This document shows positions 1 through 11,597 of a stretch of DNA of 64,000 bases, piece after piece. Both the position numbers and the translations under genes were made by a program. The notes below the pieces were generated by a model. It made no database searches and was not told the DNA's origin. It was given only the letters and a program-made list of their open reading frames with translations. The number at the start of each line of letters is the position of its first letter. Position 1 is the stretch's first letter. Source of the DNA: Oncomelania hupensis (Eukaryota > Mollusca > Gastropoda > Littorinimorpha > Pomatiopsidae); assembly GCA_036898135.1 (NCBI GenBank), contig CM072512.1, forward strand, positions 41,236,118 to 41,300,117, read 5' to 3'.

Positions 1-2255
1 GGAACGGCTTCGCACCACATCGAGCAGGCGTCGACGAGGGTTAGTAGGTACTGGTTCCGCTTCTTGGTCCGCGGGAGGGGTCCTACAATGTCAACAGCCA
101 CTCGCTGGAAGGGCGTTCCGACAACGACGGTGGGGCTGATAGTGACTGGTACGGTGTGGTGGCGGGGCGAGTATCGTTGGCACTGGCTACAGGACTTGAC
201 GTAGCGCTTCACGTCATCGGTCATCCCGGGCCAGTGATATTGAGCGCTGATTCGTAGAGTGGTCGCTCCTATGCCCATATGTCCGCTTAGGGGCATGCTA
301 TGGCCAAGTTCCAGGATTTGGGGGCGAAGTGTCGCAGGTACGACCAGTTGTGTATGGTCGTCCTTCTGGCGGAAGAGGAGTCCGTCTTCGACGAAAAAGT
401 CCCCGGACCTGGGTGGAGTGCGTGCGGCGGGAAGTTTTCCGTAGCACTTGCGGAGGGTGGCGTCGCTTTCTTGGGCCTTCCGGATCTGTTCCGGCATCTG
501 GTTGGGAATCGGGGGTGGAGTCGCGGCTGTCTTCGCCTGGGCGCGCGTCTGGACGGCGGCCATCGATTCCACAGGCTGGGGCGGCATCCCCAAGAAAACG
601 TATCGGCATCCTAAAATTAAGTCGTACAGGGGCTGGTCCATTACTGCAGCTTGAATGGTCCCCGTTACGTACCGGCTGGTTACTTGGATCCGGGCTATAG
701 GGAGCGTGGTGCTGGGTTGGGACGCGTCGGCCAACTTCAGGGTGATAGTCTCGCCGGTCAGGTCTTGTTCCCTGATGAGCGAGCGGCGGACGACGGCGTC
801 GAAGGTAAGTCCAGTGTCGTAGAGACAGTGGGCTGGGCGATCGTTGACTGTCACTTGCTCGGTGACGGCAGGTCGATCGGCGGGAGTAGCGACGGGGGTG
901 ACAGGGGTCCCGTCGGGGGTAACTTGGCGTAGGGCTAGTACGGTACCTTGTTTGCGACGCTGGTCGCTGATGCGTCGAAAACATTTCTCCCGGGTGTGTC
1001 CTCTGCGTTGGCAGTAGCCGCAGAAGAGCTCGGTGCTCCGCTTCCCTGGCTCTGCGGTGAGGGTTGGGCGTCCTTTGGGCGGCGGTGGACGGTGGTTCGC
1101 CGGCGGGGCAGGCCGGCGAGGCTGGTGGCGGGTATCTGGCGACGAGGGTGCGGGGGGATCACGGCGGGGCTGTCTGTCGTCGGGATGGGCGGTGAGGTAT
1201 CGATCCGCGACGATGATCAAGTCTTCAAGGCGAGCGGCGCCTTGTTCGGCGGCGAATGTCCGGAGTTCCGCCGGCATGGTGCCTCGAAGTTGCTCGGCGA
1301 GCATCAACTCTAGTAATCCGTCGTAGGTCCTGGGTTCGTCAGTTTGCTCAATCCATTTATCCCGTAGCGTAGCTAGACGGTCGGCAAACTGCGTGAACTT
1401 CTCCCCTCTCTCTCTCCGGGAGTTCCGGAAACTCTTGCGATAGTGCTCACCTGAGAGCTCAAAACCATGTAGTAGGGCTCTCTTGAGGGCGGGATAGTCT
1501 CCCTCCTCGGAAGTCGGTGTCTTGGCTAGAATCTCATAGGCCTTTCCCTTGAGGCCATGACTGAGCTTGCGATACCAGTGCTGGGAGTCAAGACCGTTTT
1601 CCCTCGCGACTCGCTCGAATCGGGCGAGGTAGACTTCAATTGTTTCGTCCCGATCGACGAATGGGTCCAGGGGGAAGTTCATCCCCGGAATCGGCGGGGG
1701 GGGGGGTGCGGGTATTCCGGTGCTGGTGGCGAAGCTGGGGGCGAGGAGCGAATAGTCTTCGCTAGCGGGCGAAGCGATCCCTAACTCGCGGCGGTCGCGC
1801 TCAAGCTGGAGGAGTGCTTGGCGCCGTTCGAGCTCCCTGTCTTTTCTCTTCTCTTCGAGTGCCGCGACCCTCTCGTCCTCCTCCTTCTTCCTTGCGGCGG
1901 CTCTCCCCTCCTCTGCTATTCTATCCTTCGCCTCCTCTCTTCTCCGCTCGGCGGCCCTCTCCTCCTCTGCAAGCTTCCGGGCGGCGGCTTTCTCCTCCTC
2001 TGCAAGCTTCCGGGCGGCGGCCCGTTCCTCCGCGGCGATGCGCTCTTTCTCCTCCTCCTTCTTCAGTGCCGCGGCTCTTTCTTCCTCCTGCCTCTTCGCA
2101 TCTCGCTCTTTGGCCCTCTCCTCCCTCTTCAACTTTTCCTCTGCCACGTCAGCCTCCACGTTCGCCAAGACGTAGTCTTTAAGTTCGGTGCCGGCGAGCC
2201 CTAAGCTCTCGCCAATACTCTTGTACTTAAGAGCAAGCTCTCCCCGGTCGGCCAT
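1..2255 (-). CDS. gag-protease-integrase polyprotein of element A (partial, 3' part off window)
   Basis: Open from the ATG at 2255 (reads MADRGELALKYKSIGES) to the left edge, about 751 codons without a stop. Residues about 30-140 are a Lys/Glu/Ala/Arg-rich coiled coil, followed by a Pro run (1690-1710) and a retrotransposon-gag capsid-like domain with YLARFERVA. A CX2CX4HX4C zinc knuckle (FCGYCQRRGHTREKC) lies near residue 412. A protease active site CLYDTGLTFDAVV lies near residue 476. The integrase HHCC zinc domain (GHSMPLSGHMG ... CSQCQ) covers about 650-690. The first catalytic Asp (AVDIVGPLP) is near 722; the remaining DDE residues and RT/RNase H would lie beyond the window. The product would be a Gag-Pol precursor cleaved by its own protease. 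It appears undamaged in what is visible. Confidence 0.85.
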   Translation of the reverse strand, partial: MADRGELALKYKSIGESLGLAGTELKDYVLANVEADVAEEKLKREERAKERDAKRQEEERAAALKKEEEKERIAAEERAAARKLAEEEKAAARKLAEEERAAERRREEAKDRIAEEGRAAARKKEEDERVAALEEKRKDRELERRQALLQLERDRRELGIASPASEDYSLLAPSFATSTGIPAPPPPPIPGMNFPLDPFVDRDETIEVYLARFERVARENGLDSQHWYRKLSHGLKGKAYEILAKTPTSEEGDYPALKRALLHGFELSGEHYRKSFRNSRRERGEKFTQFADRLATLRDKWIEQTDEPRTYDGLLELMLAEQLRGTMPAELRTFAAEQGAARLEDLIIVADRYLTAHPDDRQPRRDPPAPSSPDTRHQPRRPAPPANHRPPPPKGRPTLTAEPGKRSTELFCGYCQRRGHTREKCFRRISDQRRKQGTVLALRQVTPDGTPVTPVATPADRPAVTEQVTVNDRPAHCLYDTGLTFDAVVRRSLIREQDLTGETITLKLADASQPSTTLPIARIQVTSRYVTGTIQAAVMDQPLYDLILGCRYVFLGMPPQPVESMAAVQTRAQAKTAATPPPIPNQMPEQIRKAQESDATLRKCYGKLPAARTPPRSGDFFVEDGLLFRQKDDHTQLVVPATLRPQILELGHSMPLSGHMGIGATTLRISAQYHWPGMTDDVKRYVKSCSQCQRYSPRHHTVPVTISPTVVVGTPFQRVAVDIVGPLPRTKKRNQYLLTLVDACSMWCEAV

Positions 2256-2686
2256 GGTAAGAGAGGTAGCTTACCCTGCAAAAGGTCCTAACCGGGATGA
2301 GGGGCACACACAAGGGGTACACTGACGGAAAACAGGGGGGTGGGCTGGATGAGCTACGATGAAAACTGCAAAGGGCGAATACAACACAACCACAAAGACA
2401 AAGTGCAATCAATCAAAAAATCGCAAAAATGAATGCAAGAAAAAAGCCTGTTGAGAGATCACCACTCGGGAAAACCAGTAAGGGACCTATGGGCTATGCT
2501 AACTACTACTAAGCTTGGAGGGCTGGGGTGGAAAGCTAGCTAAGTCCTAAGTCTAGTCAAGTTGGGATGGGAGCCTAAGTCTTTTGTCTTGTCGGGTTGG
2601 AGGGGGGAAACCTAAGTCTTCTGGTCTCGTCGGGTTGGAGGGGGGAAACCTAAGTCTTCTGCTCCCGTCGGGGTCGCCAAAATTAA
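2256..2686 (-). other. Leader of element A with 38 bp tandem repeats and primer binding site
   Basis: Untranslated stretch between the 5' LTR and gag. A roughly 38 bp unit (GTCGGGTTGGAGGGGGG... then CCTAAGTCTTCTG) recurs at 2591, 2629 and, partly, 2667, with a degenerate copy before. The minus-strand primer binding site TGGCGACCCCGACGGGAG lies at 2662-2679, seven bases from the LTR edge. The TGGCGACC start resembles the tRNA-Arg-primed sites described for 412/mdg1 elements; the tRNA identity is inference. Confidence 0.65.
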
Positions 2687-4315
2687 TGTCACGAAGAAAG
2701 GGATTTGGGGGAAGGGGGTAAGCTCTTAATCTCTAGCGCTGTGTTATCTCCTTTGATAGATCAACGTGCGATGACATTCCAGAGACTAAAGCAAGGCCAA
2801 ATTAATAAGTGATAAACAGAGTAAAGACGAGATGGAAAGTAAATGTACTAGTTAAGAAATACACAGTCAAAGGCCAGTCAAGGAAATTGCGATTTCTGTA
2901 ACTATCTACTTTTAATAATTTGAAAAGGGGGAGTCCCGGTCAGATTGTTCTGGGGTGATTCATCGGCGTGGCGTCTCTAATACTGAGTAGTCTGGTGATA
3001 TTGGGGAAAGTCAGTCTTATGGGTACTAGAGCTATCGTAGACTGATCACATCATCGGGTGAGAGAGTATCTGTATGGGGGCCAGAGTTTCTGTGATGATC
3101 TGGCGAGTGGGGGGTCTCTCAGGCTTAGGCACTTAGCTGGGGACTGCAGTGCGGCGGGTTGTCCAGGATCCTCTGGATGGCTTGCCAGGGGTGGTGCAAG
3201 ATGCTGTTCAGTGGTCACGCGAAGATGACTCACTGACCACGAGTGCAAGTAGTGTTGTCTTTGTTGTGGCACAGGCGTTGAACTTGGCTTACGTTGCTAG
3301 TCAGTTCAGAAAATGCGAAGTCCCAAATCACGCGTCTCATTGACCTCCCGGGTTGTCGGGGGCCTGCAGCGGGTCAGAGATTGGGAGATGATTCCAGTCC
3401 GGGGCGATGCGTCCGGCACAGGAACCCGTCTGCAACGTGTACAGACGCTGTATCAGCTGGGGATAGGGATAATGCGAATTCTGGGCCTGTGGTTATAGTC
3501 ACCCTTATCAGAATTCAAATTGGCTTGACCGGTCATGAGTGGGGCCGGTGCAAATACCAACAGTCAAACAATGCTACTAGATTTACTGGGGCAAAGTGGA
3601 GGTTATGGGCAGCCACTAGTAAAAAGATACATTCGGCGCATTGGATGGGTTTGGCAACAGGGCAAATCTTTATACATTGGGGAAGCATGGTGGAAGGCAA
3701 TAATAAGGGTACAGGACAAATGGGATGTAGGTCTGGGCTGTACTTGGGATTCTAATCTATATGGAGGGGTTGGCATGGCATGGAATATCATACATGGGGT
3801 AACGGAGTATACAAGCATAAATTCAAACATGACATGAGATATATACAAGGTAGAAAGTATGTGCAAGGGAGAAAATACAAGTCATAGCAATACATCAAGG
3901 CAAAATTATAAACATGAACATACATACTGACAGGACGCATGAACATGATGGCGAACGATAGGCGATGGGGTTGCTATATGACAAGGAGTAAATTCCCTCT
4001 CTTACCTTGGTTTAAGACGGGTGGAAGCACAAGGATACTGACGAAACTCAGGGGTCGCTCGGTGATGGCGGCGTGGATTCGCAGGTTGTGGCTTCGAGGT
4101 AGGGAAGTTAGCATCTGACACTAAGTCTTGGTCAGTAGCAGACTTTAAGCAGGGCGCCCTCGGGGGCGGGGCTTAAGAGACTGTGCGAGCCTGCTTGGTA
4201 GTGGCGGCTGGTCAAGAGGAATGACGGCAGGTCTGAGGCTATCGTCGCTGGCTGTGCGGGGTTGGTCGAATGGTTGCGGCCAGGCCTCAGGGATGCAATT
4301 GTCCGCCTCGTCACA
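2687..4315 (-). repeat. 5' LTR of element A
   Basis: On the plus strand it begins TGTCACGAAG, next to the primer binding site, and ends CTCGTCACA at an ATT array. On the minus strand it therefore runs TGTGACGA...TCGTGACA, with TG/CA ends and near-inverted termini. The inner edge is secure. The outer edge is chosen from the terminus and the change to microsatellite, because the partner LTR is off the window. The length of 1629 bp is close to the 1.5 kb LTRs of B and D. Confidence 0.68.
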
Positions 4316-4343
4316 ATTATTATTATTATTATTATTATTATTA
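4316..4343. repeat. (ATT)n microsatellite flanking element A
   Basis: About nine ATT units immediately outside the element A LTR. Element D also sits at the edge of a TTA/ATT array. Confidence 0.9.
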
Positions 4344-4419
4344 TCATCAATATTACATTTGCCTTATGAATCATTCGCTAAGAGTAATGGTAACACACTC
4401 GTTTGCTGAATTCAGGATT

Positions 4420-4482
4420 GCACCCGCGTCGCCCAAGACTCAAAAGACCTTGACTACTGAGCCATCTCTGCTACCACTCTTT
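4420..4482 (-). repeat. Degenerate tRNA-like stretch (possible SINE head)
   Basis: The reverse complement shows a TGGCTCAGTAG A-box-like element followed about 40 bases later by a degenerate B-box (GGGTGCAATCC). No cloverleaf or TSD could be established, so this is a weak call of an old SINE head. Confidence 0.3.
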
Positions 4483-4654
4483 CAGTGAAAAGCCAACAAT
4501 AATTTCAGGTACTACGATTGATTTGAAAGTCAAATGTCTGGTTTGTATCGGACAATATATTTATATACATTGTATTCTATTATATTCTATTGTGTTGTAC
4601 TGTATTATTGCATTGTATTCTTGCGCAAACTTCACTAGTTACTTGTTTTAAAAC

Positions 4655-5190
4655 GCATAAAGTATAATGCAGCCTGTATTTGCTACAATATCATCACTGG
4701 ATCAGCTCCCGAATATCTCAATGAGTTAGTCACTCTGTACATTCCTTCTCGCACCCTTCGCTCTCCGAGCGATACTCGACTCCTCCGCCAAGGCCGCTAC
4801 AAACGGAAATACATGGTCTCCGCTCTTTTTGTGTCTATGGACCTCAGCTCTGGAACTCTCTTCCATCCGATGTCAGACACTCTCCTTCAATTCAAAGTTT
4901 TAACTCAACATGAAAACCTTTCTCTTTCAGCAGCACTTTACATAATTTACATTCTTTCTTCATTTAGTATTCTTGTTTTGTGTGTTTCTCTGTGTGTGTG
5001 TCGTGTGTCTGCGTGTGTTCATGCATTTCTATGCTGTCTAGTGTTATATATACAACATGAATGTATGATTAGATGAATGTTGGTGTGTGCGCGCCTAGAT
5101 CGGCAGGGTAGGCGCCTTACAAATTCTAATTCTTCTTCTTCTTCTTCTTCTTCTTCTTCTTCTTCTTCTTCTTCTTCTTCTTCTTCTTCT
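4655..5190 (+). mobile_element. CR1/L2-like LINE 3' end with (TTC)n tail
   Basis: A 5'-truncated non-LTR retrotransposon. It comprises a decayed C-terminal RT-ORF segment (4668-4945), a 3' UTR containing GT-rich sequence, the conserved-looking end GGCAGGGTAGGCGCCTTACA (5103-5122), and a (TTC)n run at 5131-5190 that may be its tail or an expansion from it. Confidence 0.6.
4668..4945 (+). pseudogene. C-terminal remnant of a CR1/L2-type reverse transcriptase ORF
   Basis: The frame reads AACICYNIITGSAPEYLNEL, then VTLYIPSRTLRSPSDTRLLR. This is the familiar end of CR1/L2/Rex-group ORF2 proteins (APxYL, then PSRxLRS, then a Leu-rich RLWNSLP-type segment). After about 4812 the frame drifts: the LWNSLPSDVR-like part is only readable in another frame, so it is frameshifted. 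It has no catalytic RT motifs and is not functional. Confidence 0.6.
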
Positions 5191-5748
5191 ATTATAGTCT
5201 GTTGTGTTGTGTTGTTTTATTGCATTGTATTGAATTAAATATATTCGGCTTTTAAAACGAAACGTAAATAACAACTTAAAATACTGCAAGGCATGGTTTT
5301 GAACTCAAACGGTATTTTCATTAGGAAAAAAAAGCTGACATTAAATTATTCGACCCTTACCGTTGTAAGGTTCAGACTGATTTGTATCCCGCTGCCTTTC
5401 TCTCCTCTTTTGTCTCTGTCTGATCCGTAAGTGTATACACGGCTGTAAATATTTATAATGTTTTTCTTCCTGGGTCTAACCGGGCATATGAATAGCTGTG
5501 AATAGGTTTTTGCTATTCTATTTCTGTCTTTTTTGTCATTTGTGTACGTAGTTGTAAATAGTCTATTTCTGTCTTTTTTGTTATTTGTGTACATATTTGT
5601 AAATAGTTTGTACCTTTACTGTTCCGTCTTTTGATGTATCGTAGCAAAAGCGATGTTTGATCGAGTGCATGTATTTATATGTAATGACTATGTAAAGCGT
5701 GGTGAGTCTGGTCATAGGTTGGAGTACCCGCTATATACAGATCCGTTA

Positions 5749-5752
5749 TTAC

Positions 5753-5828
<76 letters not shown>
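5749..5828. repeat. (TTA)n microsatellite
   Basis: About 26 uninterrupted TTA units. Confidence 0.95.
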
Positions 5829-7084
5829 GTAAGTAGGCCCAAGCAAACGAATCATTTGACGACATAAATCAGTTTCATTCCTCCTATGCTAGAGATAGAA
5901 TATTAGGTCTGTGTCCAACATTGCATTACATTACCCTGCTTCAACAGTGTGTGTACCAGTGCCACACAGCTAATGCATTTGAAGTCATAACTGTGTCTTA
6001 ATAACAGAAAAGGACACTTTAAATAATTGTACACCATTTAGCATTATTACGACAGTTAAGGAGTCCTTTGAAAAAAACGCTTGAGGGTCTATCCGCGTAC
6101 TGAATTTCACGCCAATGTTCATAGCGCCTGCTGTCTTTGAAATTGTTAGTTTCATGCATCGTAATTCATGAATAGATTCATTTATAAAGGCTGCAATATT
6201 TTTATTCAATCTAATGCCGGTGCTGCATGGTACCAGTACTACGAATGCTTCGCATATTCATAATCATGCTTAGTAAGGATGTACGAAACTAACACTTGAC
6301 TTTCTTCATGAGGAAGTGGCGGCCGCACTGCTGAATATTTCTTAAATTTACTGAAAGACTTATGTTTACACAGTTTGACAGTAGAATTGTTCTCCAGTGA
6401 AATTATTCAACAGTAGAATGGTTCAGCAGTAGATTTTGTTCTACATAGGAACTGTTCTACAAATAATCATAGGCCGAAATACAAACTTGGAAAATGTTAT
6501 TATCAATCACCTCAATGTCAATGTGTTCAAAAACATAAGCACGCATACAGTGTAACAGAAACTGTACAAATTAAAGTAAGCTTACACTTCAGTATATATT
6601 CTTTCATTCTGTAATAATTGGTCACTCACACAATATTTACAAAACTGAATTATACGAAATAGTGTCAGCATAAATCTGTTCTATATTAATCGCAGGCACT
6701 ACCAAAAATATTCAAAATCGAAATGCACGAAAGAAGCTTGCACAACACAGCATTCAGTATTTCTTGTTAAAACAACAACACCAACATCCTCATCCATGGA
6801 AACGTAACGTCAAAAAAAGCGTGTTTTTATTGACGAATTTACAATATTTCGTGTAATTATCGCACACTGCTTAGTACATAAATGCTATTAAGGGTGCTGA
6901 CAAACCAGGATCCAAAAGCAGAAAATAGTTCCTGAACTCAGACGTTATGATCGAACTCACAGCACCACAAGATACACACCCGTTACCAGTTCATTCATTG
7001 TGTAGCGCTTTGAACTACTAGGCTATAAGCTTCCCACTTCACAACCCTATCAGCAAAATATGCATCATTAATTTACCTTATTTA
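5829..7084. other. No gene seen; one degenerate tRNA-like patch
   Basis: AT-rich sequence with no convincing ORF. At 6945-7030 (minus) an A-box-like TAGCCTAGTAG and a B-box-like GAGTTCGATC are spaced as in a tRNA-derived SINE head, but neither ends nor TSDs are visible. Confidence 0.35.
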
Positions 7085-7180
7085 TGTATATTATTTATTT
7101 TTTCTTATTTAGCGCTTTTCAAGCTCAATAGGTGGCCACTAAAAGATCAAACTCGAGCAGTCCACTTGCTGCCCTACGCG
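7085..7180 (-). repeat. Retroposon 3' end with AAATA-type tail (dispersed family)
   Basis: A TTATTTATTT-rich stretch is followed by AGCGCTTTTCAAGCTCAA and AAGATCAAACTCGAGC...GTCCACTTGC. The same order of motifs occurs at 25263-25360, so this is a dispersed repeat, probably a LINE or SINE 3' end read on the minus strand. The SINE at 7193 interrupts or abuts it. Confidence 0.5.
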
Positions 7181-7403
7181 TGTGTGTCTGGTTGTTGTTT
7201 GTAGATTATAGTCACACGACACTTTCGCATATAGGTGACTACTGGACCGATTTATACTGACACCAGCGGGCCAGTTGTTGGTAAAGGGGAAAATAATATG
7301 ATCACACGTTGACCAATCCGGGATTCGAACCAGCGACCTTTCGGTTACTAGCAAGACGCTCTTACCAACTGAGTTACCCGGCCCCTCTAACTGTGTGTCT
7401 GGT
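7181..7403 (-). mobile_element. tRNA-derived SINE (family 1, copy 1) with 12 bp TSDs
   Basis: SINE body 7193-7391, bracketed by direct repeats TGTGTGTCTGGT (7181-7192 and 7392-7403). The head is on the right: reading the minus strand, GGGCCGGGTAACTCAGTTGG contains the A box, and the B box GGTTCGAATCC is at 7321-7331. Spacing and the CTAGTAA loop suggest a tRNA-Thr-like ancestor (inference). The tail reads CTACAAACAACA. A second copy, differing by few bases, lies at 51015-51209 inside the 5' LTR of element D. RNA polymerase III transcription and LINE-dependent mobilisation are expected from the family type. Confidence 0.85.
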
Positions 7404-9513
7404 CAGTCGACGTTGACCAATGTACGTATGCATTTTCGATCCCTTGCTATCCATTTCCTCAAATCACAACACCAATACTCAACAAAATGTCCGTAACTAT
7501 TGCAAACAGCCCTTCCCTGTTGTAAAGTTTCATCGATGCATGCAGGCATGATCTTTGGAGTGTTCTATGAACCATCTTCATTGTGACAGTTGGAAGGTCT
7601 CGTTCAGCTTTGTGGCACACTTTTCTCTCAGCAAAGCTGCGTACACTGAAGCCATCGAAGTGATTTCCGAAGAAATATCATCAAACTATATAGTCTGTCA
7701 CTGTCCATTCCAATCACCGATTACGTGGCATTCAGACAGCACAGACAATACATAAACTATATGTTGCAAGGCTTTTTTTTTTTTACTCAGACTTACACGA
7801 TCTTAGTACAGTCTGGTATTGTTAAGGCTTCGATTACAGGACTGCAAACATAGTGAGTGTTTTTTTTTTTGGTGTGTCGCAAAATCATTATAAATTTTAT
7901 AATTATACACAGGGTTGGCTTTTTGCATCTTTCTTAAAATAGTGTTTGTTTGTCATTACGCGTTTTCTTTGAATAAATCATTCGTAATCCAAACAGTAAA
8001 TACTGCAACTAGATTTTTCACCTAATTATCGTTTTACGATCGATGTGGACAGCATTAATATAAATTCGATTACATTAATAACAATAAAACAACATGCCAA
8101 AGTACTGCCCATATTTATGCACTGCGTTGTGATTTCTTAGGACAGTTCATTGATACGACGAGATTTAAATGCTTGCGAATAAAACGAGAAAATATATGGC
8201 TTTTACCTATTGTTATAGTAGTGTCTTAATATAAAATTAGTAGACAGCTCAAGTTTACTTTAATAACAACGTGATCAAGCTTTTATTTAAAAAAAATGTA
8301 TAGGTCTCTTATTCCATTCTAGTCTGCAAAATACCAACATATCACCTAAAATGGATCGGAGAAACATAATAGGTTCGGGGCAGCACTGAATAACACACAA
8401 GAACGTTAAACGTCAATATGTAGTCGCAATCACTTAAAAAGTAACTAAGTTACCGCTTTATACTTGCAAACGCCCCACGAACAAGGCATTACCTGATGCC
8501 CGTGGAAAGTTAATGGTAATTATTTATAGTGTGGTTTGCTTGTGAATTTCATGTGTACCAATGTGCTTTCAGATTAAAGTATTCGGGGACTTCAGTTGAT
8601 GGGCCAGAAGAAAAAAAAATCGCGTGAATGAATCGTGAAGCAGAAAGAGGACGGAACAAATTAAGCTGTAATACAAATGAAACAATCAAAGTAATTAGTT
8701 AGTCATTGTTTATAGGGTTCAGTGGACTGCAAAAAGCCGAATCAGGAGAATAAAAATGTATTAAGCGTATACATATTTGCAGACAAAAGCATGATCGTTG
8801 CGCTGGGGAAAAATAATAAATACACTCTAACTTACACCCGGAAAGTCCAGCAAGACTGCGAAGTCAAATTGTTCAAAACATGTTTCGCTTATAAACCAAT
8901 AAACATATTCTCCAAATTAGCACCGAAAAACATGACCGAGTCTCTGGTCTTCAATCTAAACAGAATTGTTCTTAACATATTGATTCAAGATAGGTCCAGG
9001 TGGCTGACAAGACTAATACTAAATGATCTTCAGTTTGCATACCTCGTTAACTATACATTTATCGTGTTCTGTATGCTTGTCACGATCGGTCACCTACTTA
9101 GAACGGACATCAATCTTATACTGATTCCTCAGAGAATGACCATTAGCACGGAAAACCAGCCCAATGCCAACATCTCACACTCAATTGTATGTGTGTGGTG
9201 ACGTGCCCCCGCGTGATCCGAGCATATTGTAGTACAAAATGAATGGGTCGGTCAGTCCTTGATGTAAGTTCAGAAAGATGTTGGTAAAATCGAAAATGTG
9301 AAGCTCTAACCTATGGTGCGGGTTGATCGTTTCTCCATACTTTGCAACATGACTTTAGACATTGTTGCATCGCGTCAACTATGTAACTCAACTCACAACA
9401 AGAGCCTGAGTCTAGAAATATCAACTCATTACGACTGTGCCTGATCCTATGAAAATAGTATTCTACCTCTATGTAAATCATCTTGACTCAAATACACTTA
9501 TAGAAGTATAGAA
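7404..9513. other. No supported feature
   Basis: AT-rich DNA with short T runs. A 159-codon reading frame at 8722-9201 (+) has no recognisable domain, no homopolymer bias and no neighbouring exon signals that I can see. I treat it as chance. Confidence 0.4.
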
Positions 9514-11098
9514 CTTATCACAGGCGGCGGAAGCTGCTCAGGATTGGGGGGGGGCACACACTATTCACTGACATAAGGGCCAGACCTGGGAAAAGTGGAG
9601 GGTGGGGGTGGGGGTTACAGATTCAGCGAAGGCGCGAAGCGCCGAGCCTTCTAGGTGGGGTCCGGGGGCATGCCCCCCCCCGTAAATTTTTTTTTCAAGG
9701 ATGCAAAATGATGCAATCTGGTGCAATCTGAACCTTGAAAAAGCCATCTGTGATGGTCTGGGACTTTGAGCTTTTTGAACAATTGAACTGACAAACTCTG
9801 GGGTACAAAAATTATCCTCTGCCCCTCCCTTAAAAAAAAACACCACACACATATTTATTTATCAGCAGAGATGTTTTGTATACTATTATTATTCACTACT
9901 TTTTGTTGATCGTTAACGGTATAAAGCTTTACCTTGTAGTTTATGAACATCACCGCCCTGCTTTCACTTAAGTCAGTCTTGCTGCACTAGGTTCCTCGGC
10001 ATTAGTAATCTACCATTTGTGAATTGTATCTTCTGGCAAAACAGTTCACTGCCTCTTTGAAGTCAATATCAACATCCCTGTGCACTTTCAGTAAAGAAAG
10101 TCCATTTAGTCTCTGTTGCCCCATTGTAGAGCGCAGGTAGTTTTTCAGGTTGCGCAACTGACTGTTTGAACGCTCACACTCGGCAGTAGTGACAGGTAGG
10201 GTGCAAAGGTTCTAAAGCATGATGAACAGGTTGGGATAAAAAAAAATCCCTGTCACAATGTTTCAGTGCTTCTGATGCCGTGAATGGGATGATAGCTGTC
10301 GCATTCTCAGCAGCACTTCGCCATTTGCAAACCCACCTTTGGTATTCTGCATCAAGGGTAGCGTTGTCTGGTAGGTCAGACTCCCACAACATTGCCAGCA
10401 TCACCCCTTCTGGAACCTGCATGAAACCATCCTGGTTGTCTATTAAAGTGCTTGGCACCAGACAGAGACCATCAACTGCTAGACCAGCATTTTTGAACCT
10501 CGAGTCCAATTCGGTTGACAGGTGTTCCAAAAAAGGAATGGCAATGCTAATCTTGAAATATTCTTCTGGAGTGGCCGCAGGTTGGTTGTCACGGAGAGTC
10601 TGTCAGGATGCTTGACGAGGAACAATAACACCAGTTGTCAAAGCATTTGCCATTTTGCTGACTTCTTCACTTGTAGTCGAGAAAATTGCTGATATTGAAA
10701 ACGGTAGACTGTAAAAACTGACAGCAAATTAAAGTTTTCAAAACGCGACTGTGATGTGCACGATGTCGAAAACTGTCGGTCACTTTGATCTACGCTAAGG
10801 CTAACGATTATGACGCGTCGACAGGAAATGATGACGAAGGGACGAACTTCTCTTACTGATCAGAGGGTGATGATGATGATTATGATGATAAACACTTGTA
10901 TTGCTTGATTCTATTTGAAGAAAAAAAATCCTTTAATGCCTTGGCCAAAAAAAACAACAAAAAAAAAACAAAAAAAAAAACAACCTACTACTCATTATTG
11001 GAGGGGGCAATATATAAGGCTGCCCCCTCCAACATTTTTCTAGGGGGGGGGGGGCATGGCCCCCCTGCCCCCCCCCTGCTTCCGCCGCCTGTGCTTAT
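9514..11098 (-). mobile_element. hAT-superfamily DNA transposon, internally deleted, with TIRs
   Basis: The terminal inverted repeat CACAGGCGGCGGAAGC occurs at 9519-9534 and, inverted, at 11078-11093. It is followed inward by G-rich subterminal blocks with a GGGGGCATG core at both ends. Direct repeats CTTAT flank it (9514-9518, 11094-11098). The 1575 bp body holds a broken minus-strand transposase C-terminus, which identifies the superfamily. hAT elements usually make 8 bp TSDs, so the 5 bp duplication is odd. Too short to be autonomous. Confidence 0.82.
10002..10690 (-). pseudogene. hAT transposase, C-terminal part (broken)
   Basis: Minus-strand frames read PEEYFKISIAIPFLEHLS then TELDSRF, as in ZMYM1/P52rIPK-like hAT transposases. 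A middle segment follows, and then the hAT dimerisation domain LPVTTAECERSNSQLRNLKN, which continues to SQMVDY and a stop at 10002-10004. At least two lesions are visible: a stop upstream of about 10600 and a one-base frame change near 10175-10195, just before LPVTTAE. The zinc finger and catalytic N-terminal half are absent. The protein would have cut and joined the element's TIRs; this copy cannot. Confidence 0.8.
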
Positions 11099-11597
11099 AC
11101 AAATCATCGCTAAACAATAAATACTAACGTTTCCGAGATCTATTAGACTTATGATACTGTTTATGAACGTATTCCATGGTACCGAAGACCATAGACTTAC
11201 ATCCTGTGCAACAATCTGATAAGACTTGACCTAAAACTATACACAGGTACAACAAAATCATCATTCACTGCACAGGAGTCTGTGATACAGGCACCCAAAT
11301 CCGGATACTGTGCGTGCAGTATTACTATCTTTCACCAACTGTATGCACGGACAACACGTGCTCTCCTGTCAGATTATCTGAAGTGAACTACAGGATGCCA
11401 ACAGCTGAACATAAACTTGCATGGCGTGATTCACTACCAACTGTCATAATCTACACGTTTTTCGTAGTAAATAGTTCCCATCAAACCGACTGACTGTGAC
11501 CTGTCAGGAAATGCATAAGGGAACAGCAGTGCTTGGTCTTTCGTCATATGGAGTTCAAGATGTTGATCGTCAGCGTAACGTGTTCTGGCAGTCTGAT

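Larger units (their letters stand above)
1..4315 (-). mobile_element. Element A: left-truncated Gmr1-like Ty3/gypsy LTR retrotransposon
   Basis: Minus-strand LTR element cut by the left window edge. Reading right to left it has a 5' LTR (2687-4315), a short leader with primer binding site, and a gag-protease-integrase ORF that leaves the window inside the integrase core. Integrase follows protease with no reverse transcriptase between them, as in elements B and D. Its integrase resembles theirs closely (shared VKRYVKSC and SPRHHTVPVT) but gag and LTR differ, so it is a sister family. The LTR abuts an ATT array at 4316; the other TSD lies outside the window. Confidence 0.88.

Noticed and set aside
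298..984. 228-codon minus-strand frame overlapping element A
   Set aside because: Shadow of the gag-pol frame, which is open through the same region and carries the conserved motifs.
8722..9201. 159-codon plus-strand reading frame
   Set aside because: No recognisable domain, no signal peptide or repeat, and no splice or regulatory context visible. Its length is compatible with chance in AT-rich DNA.
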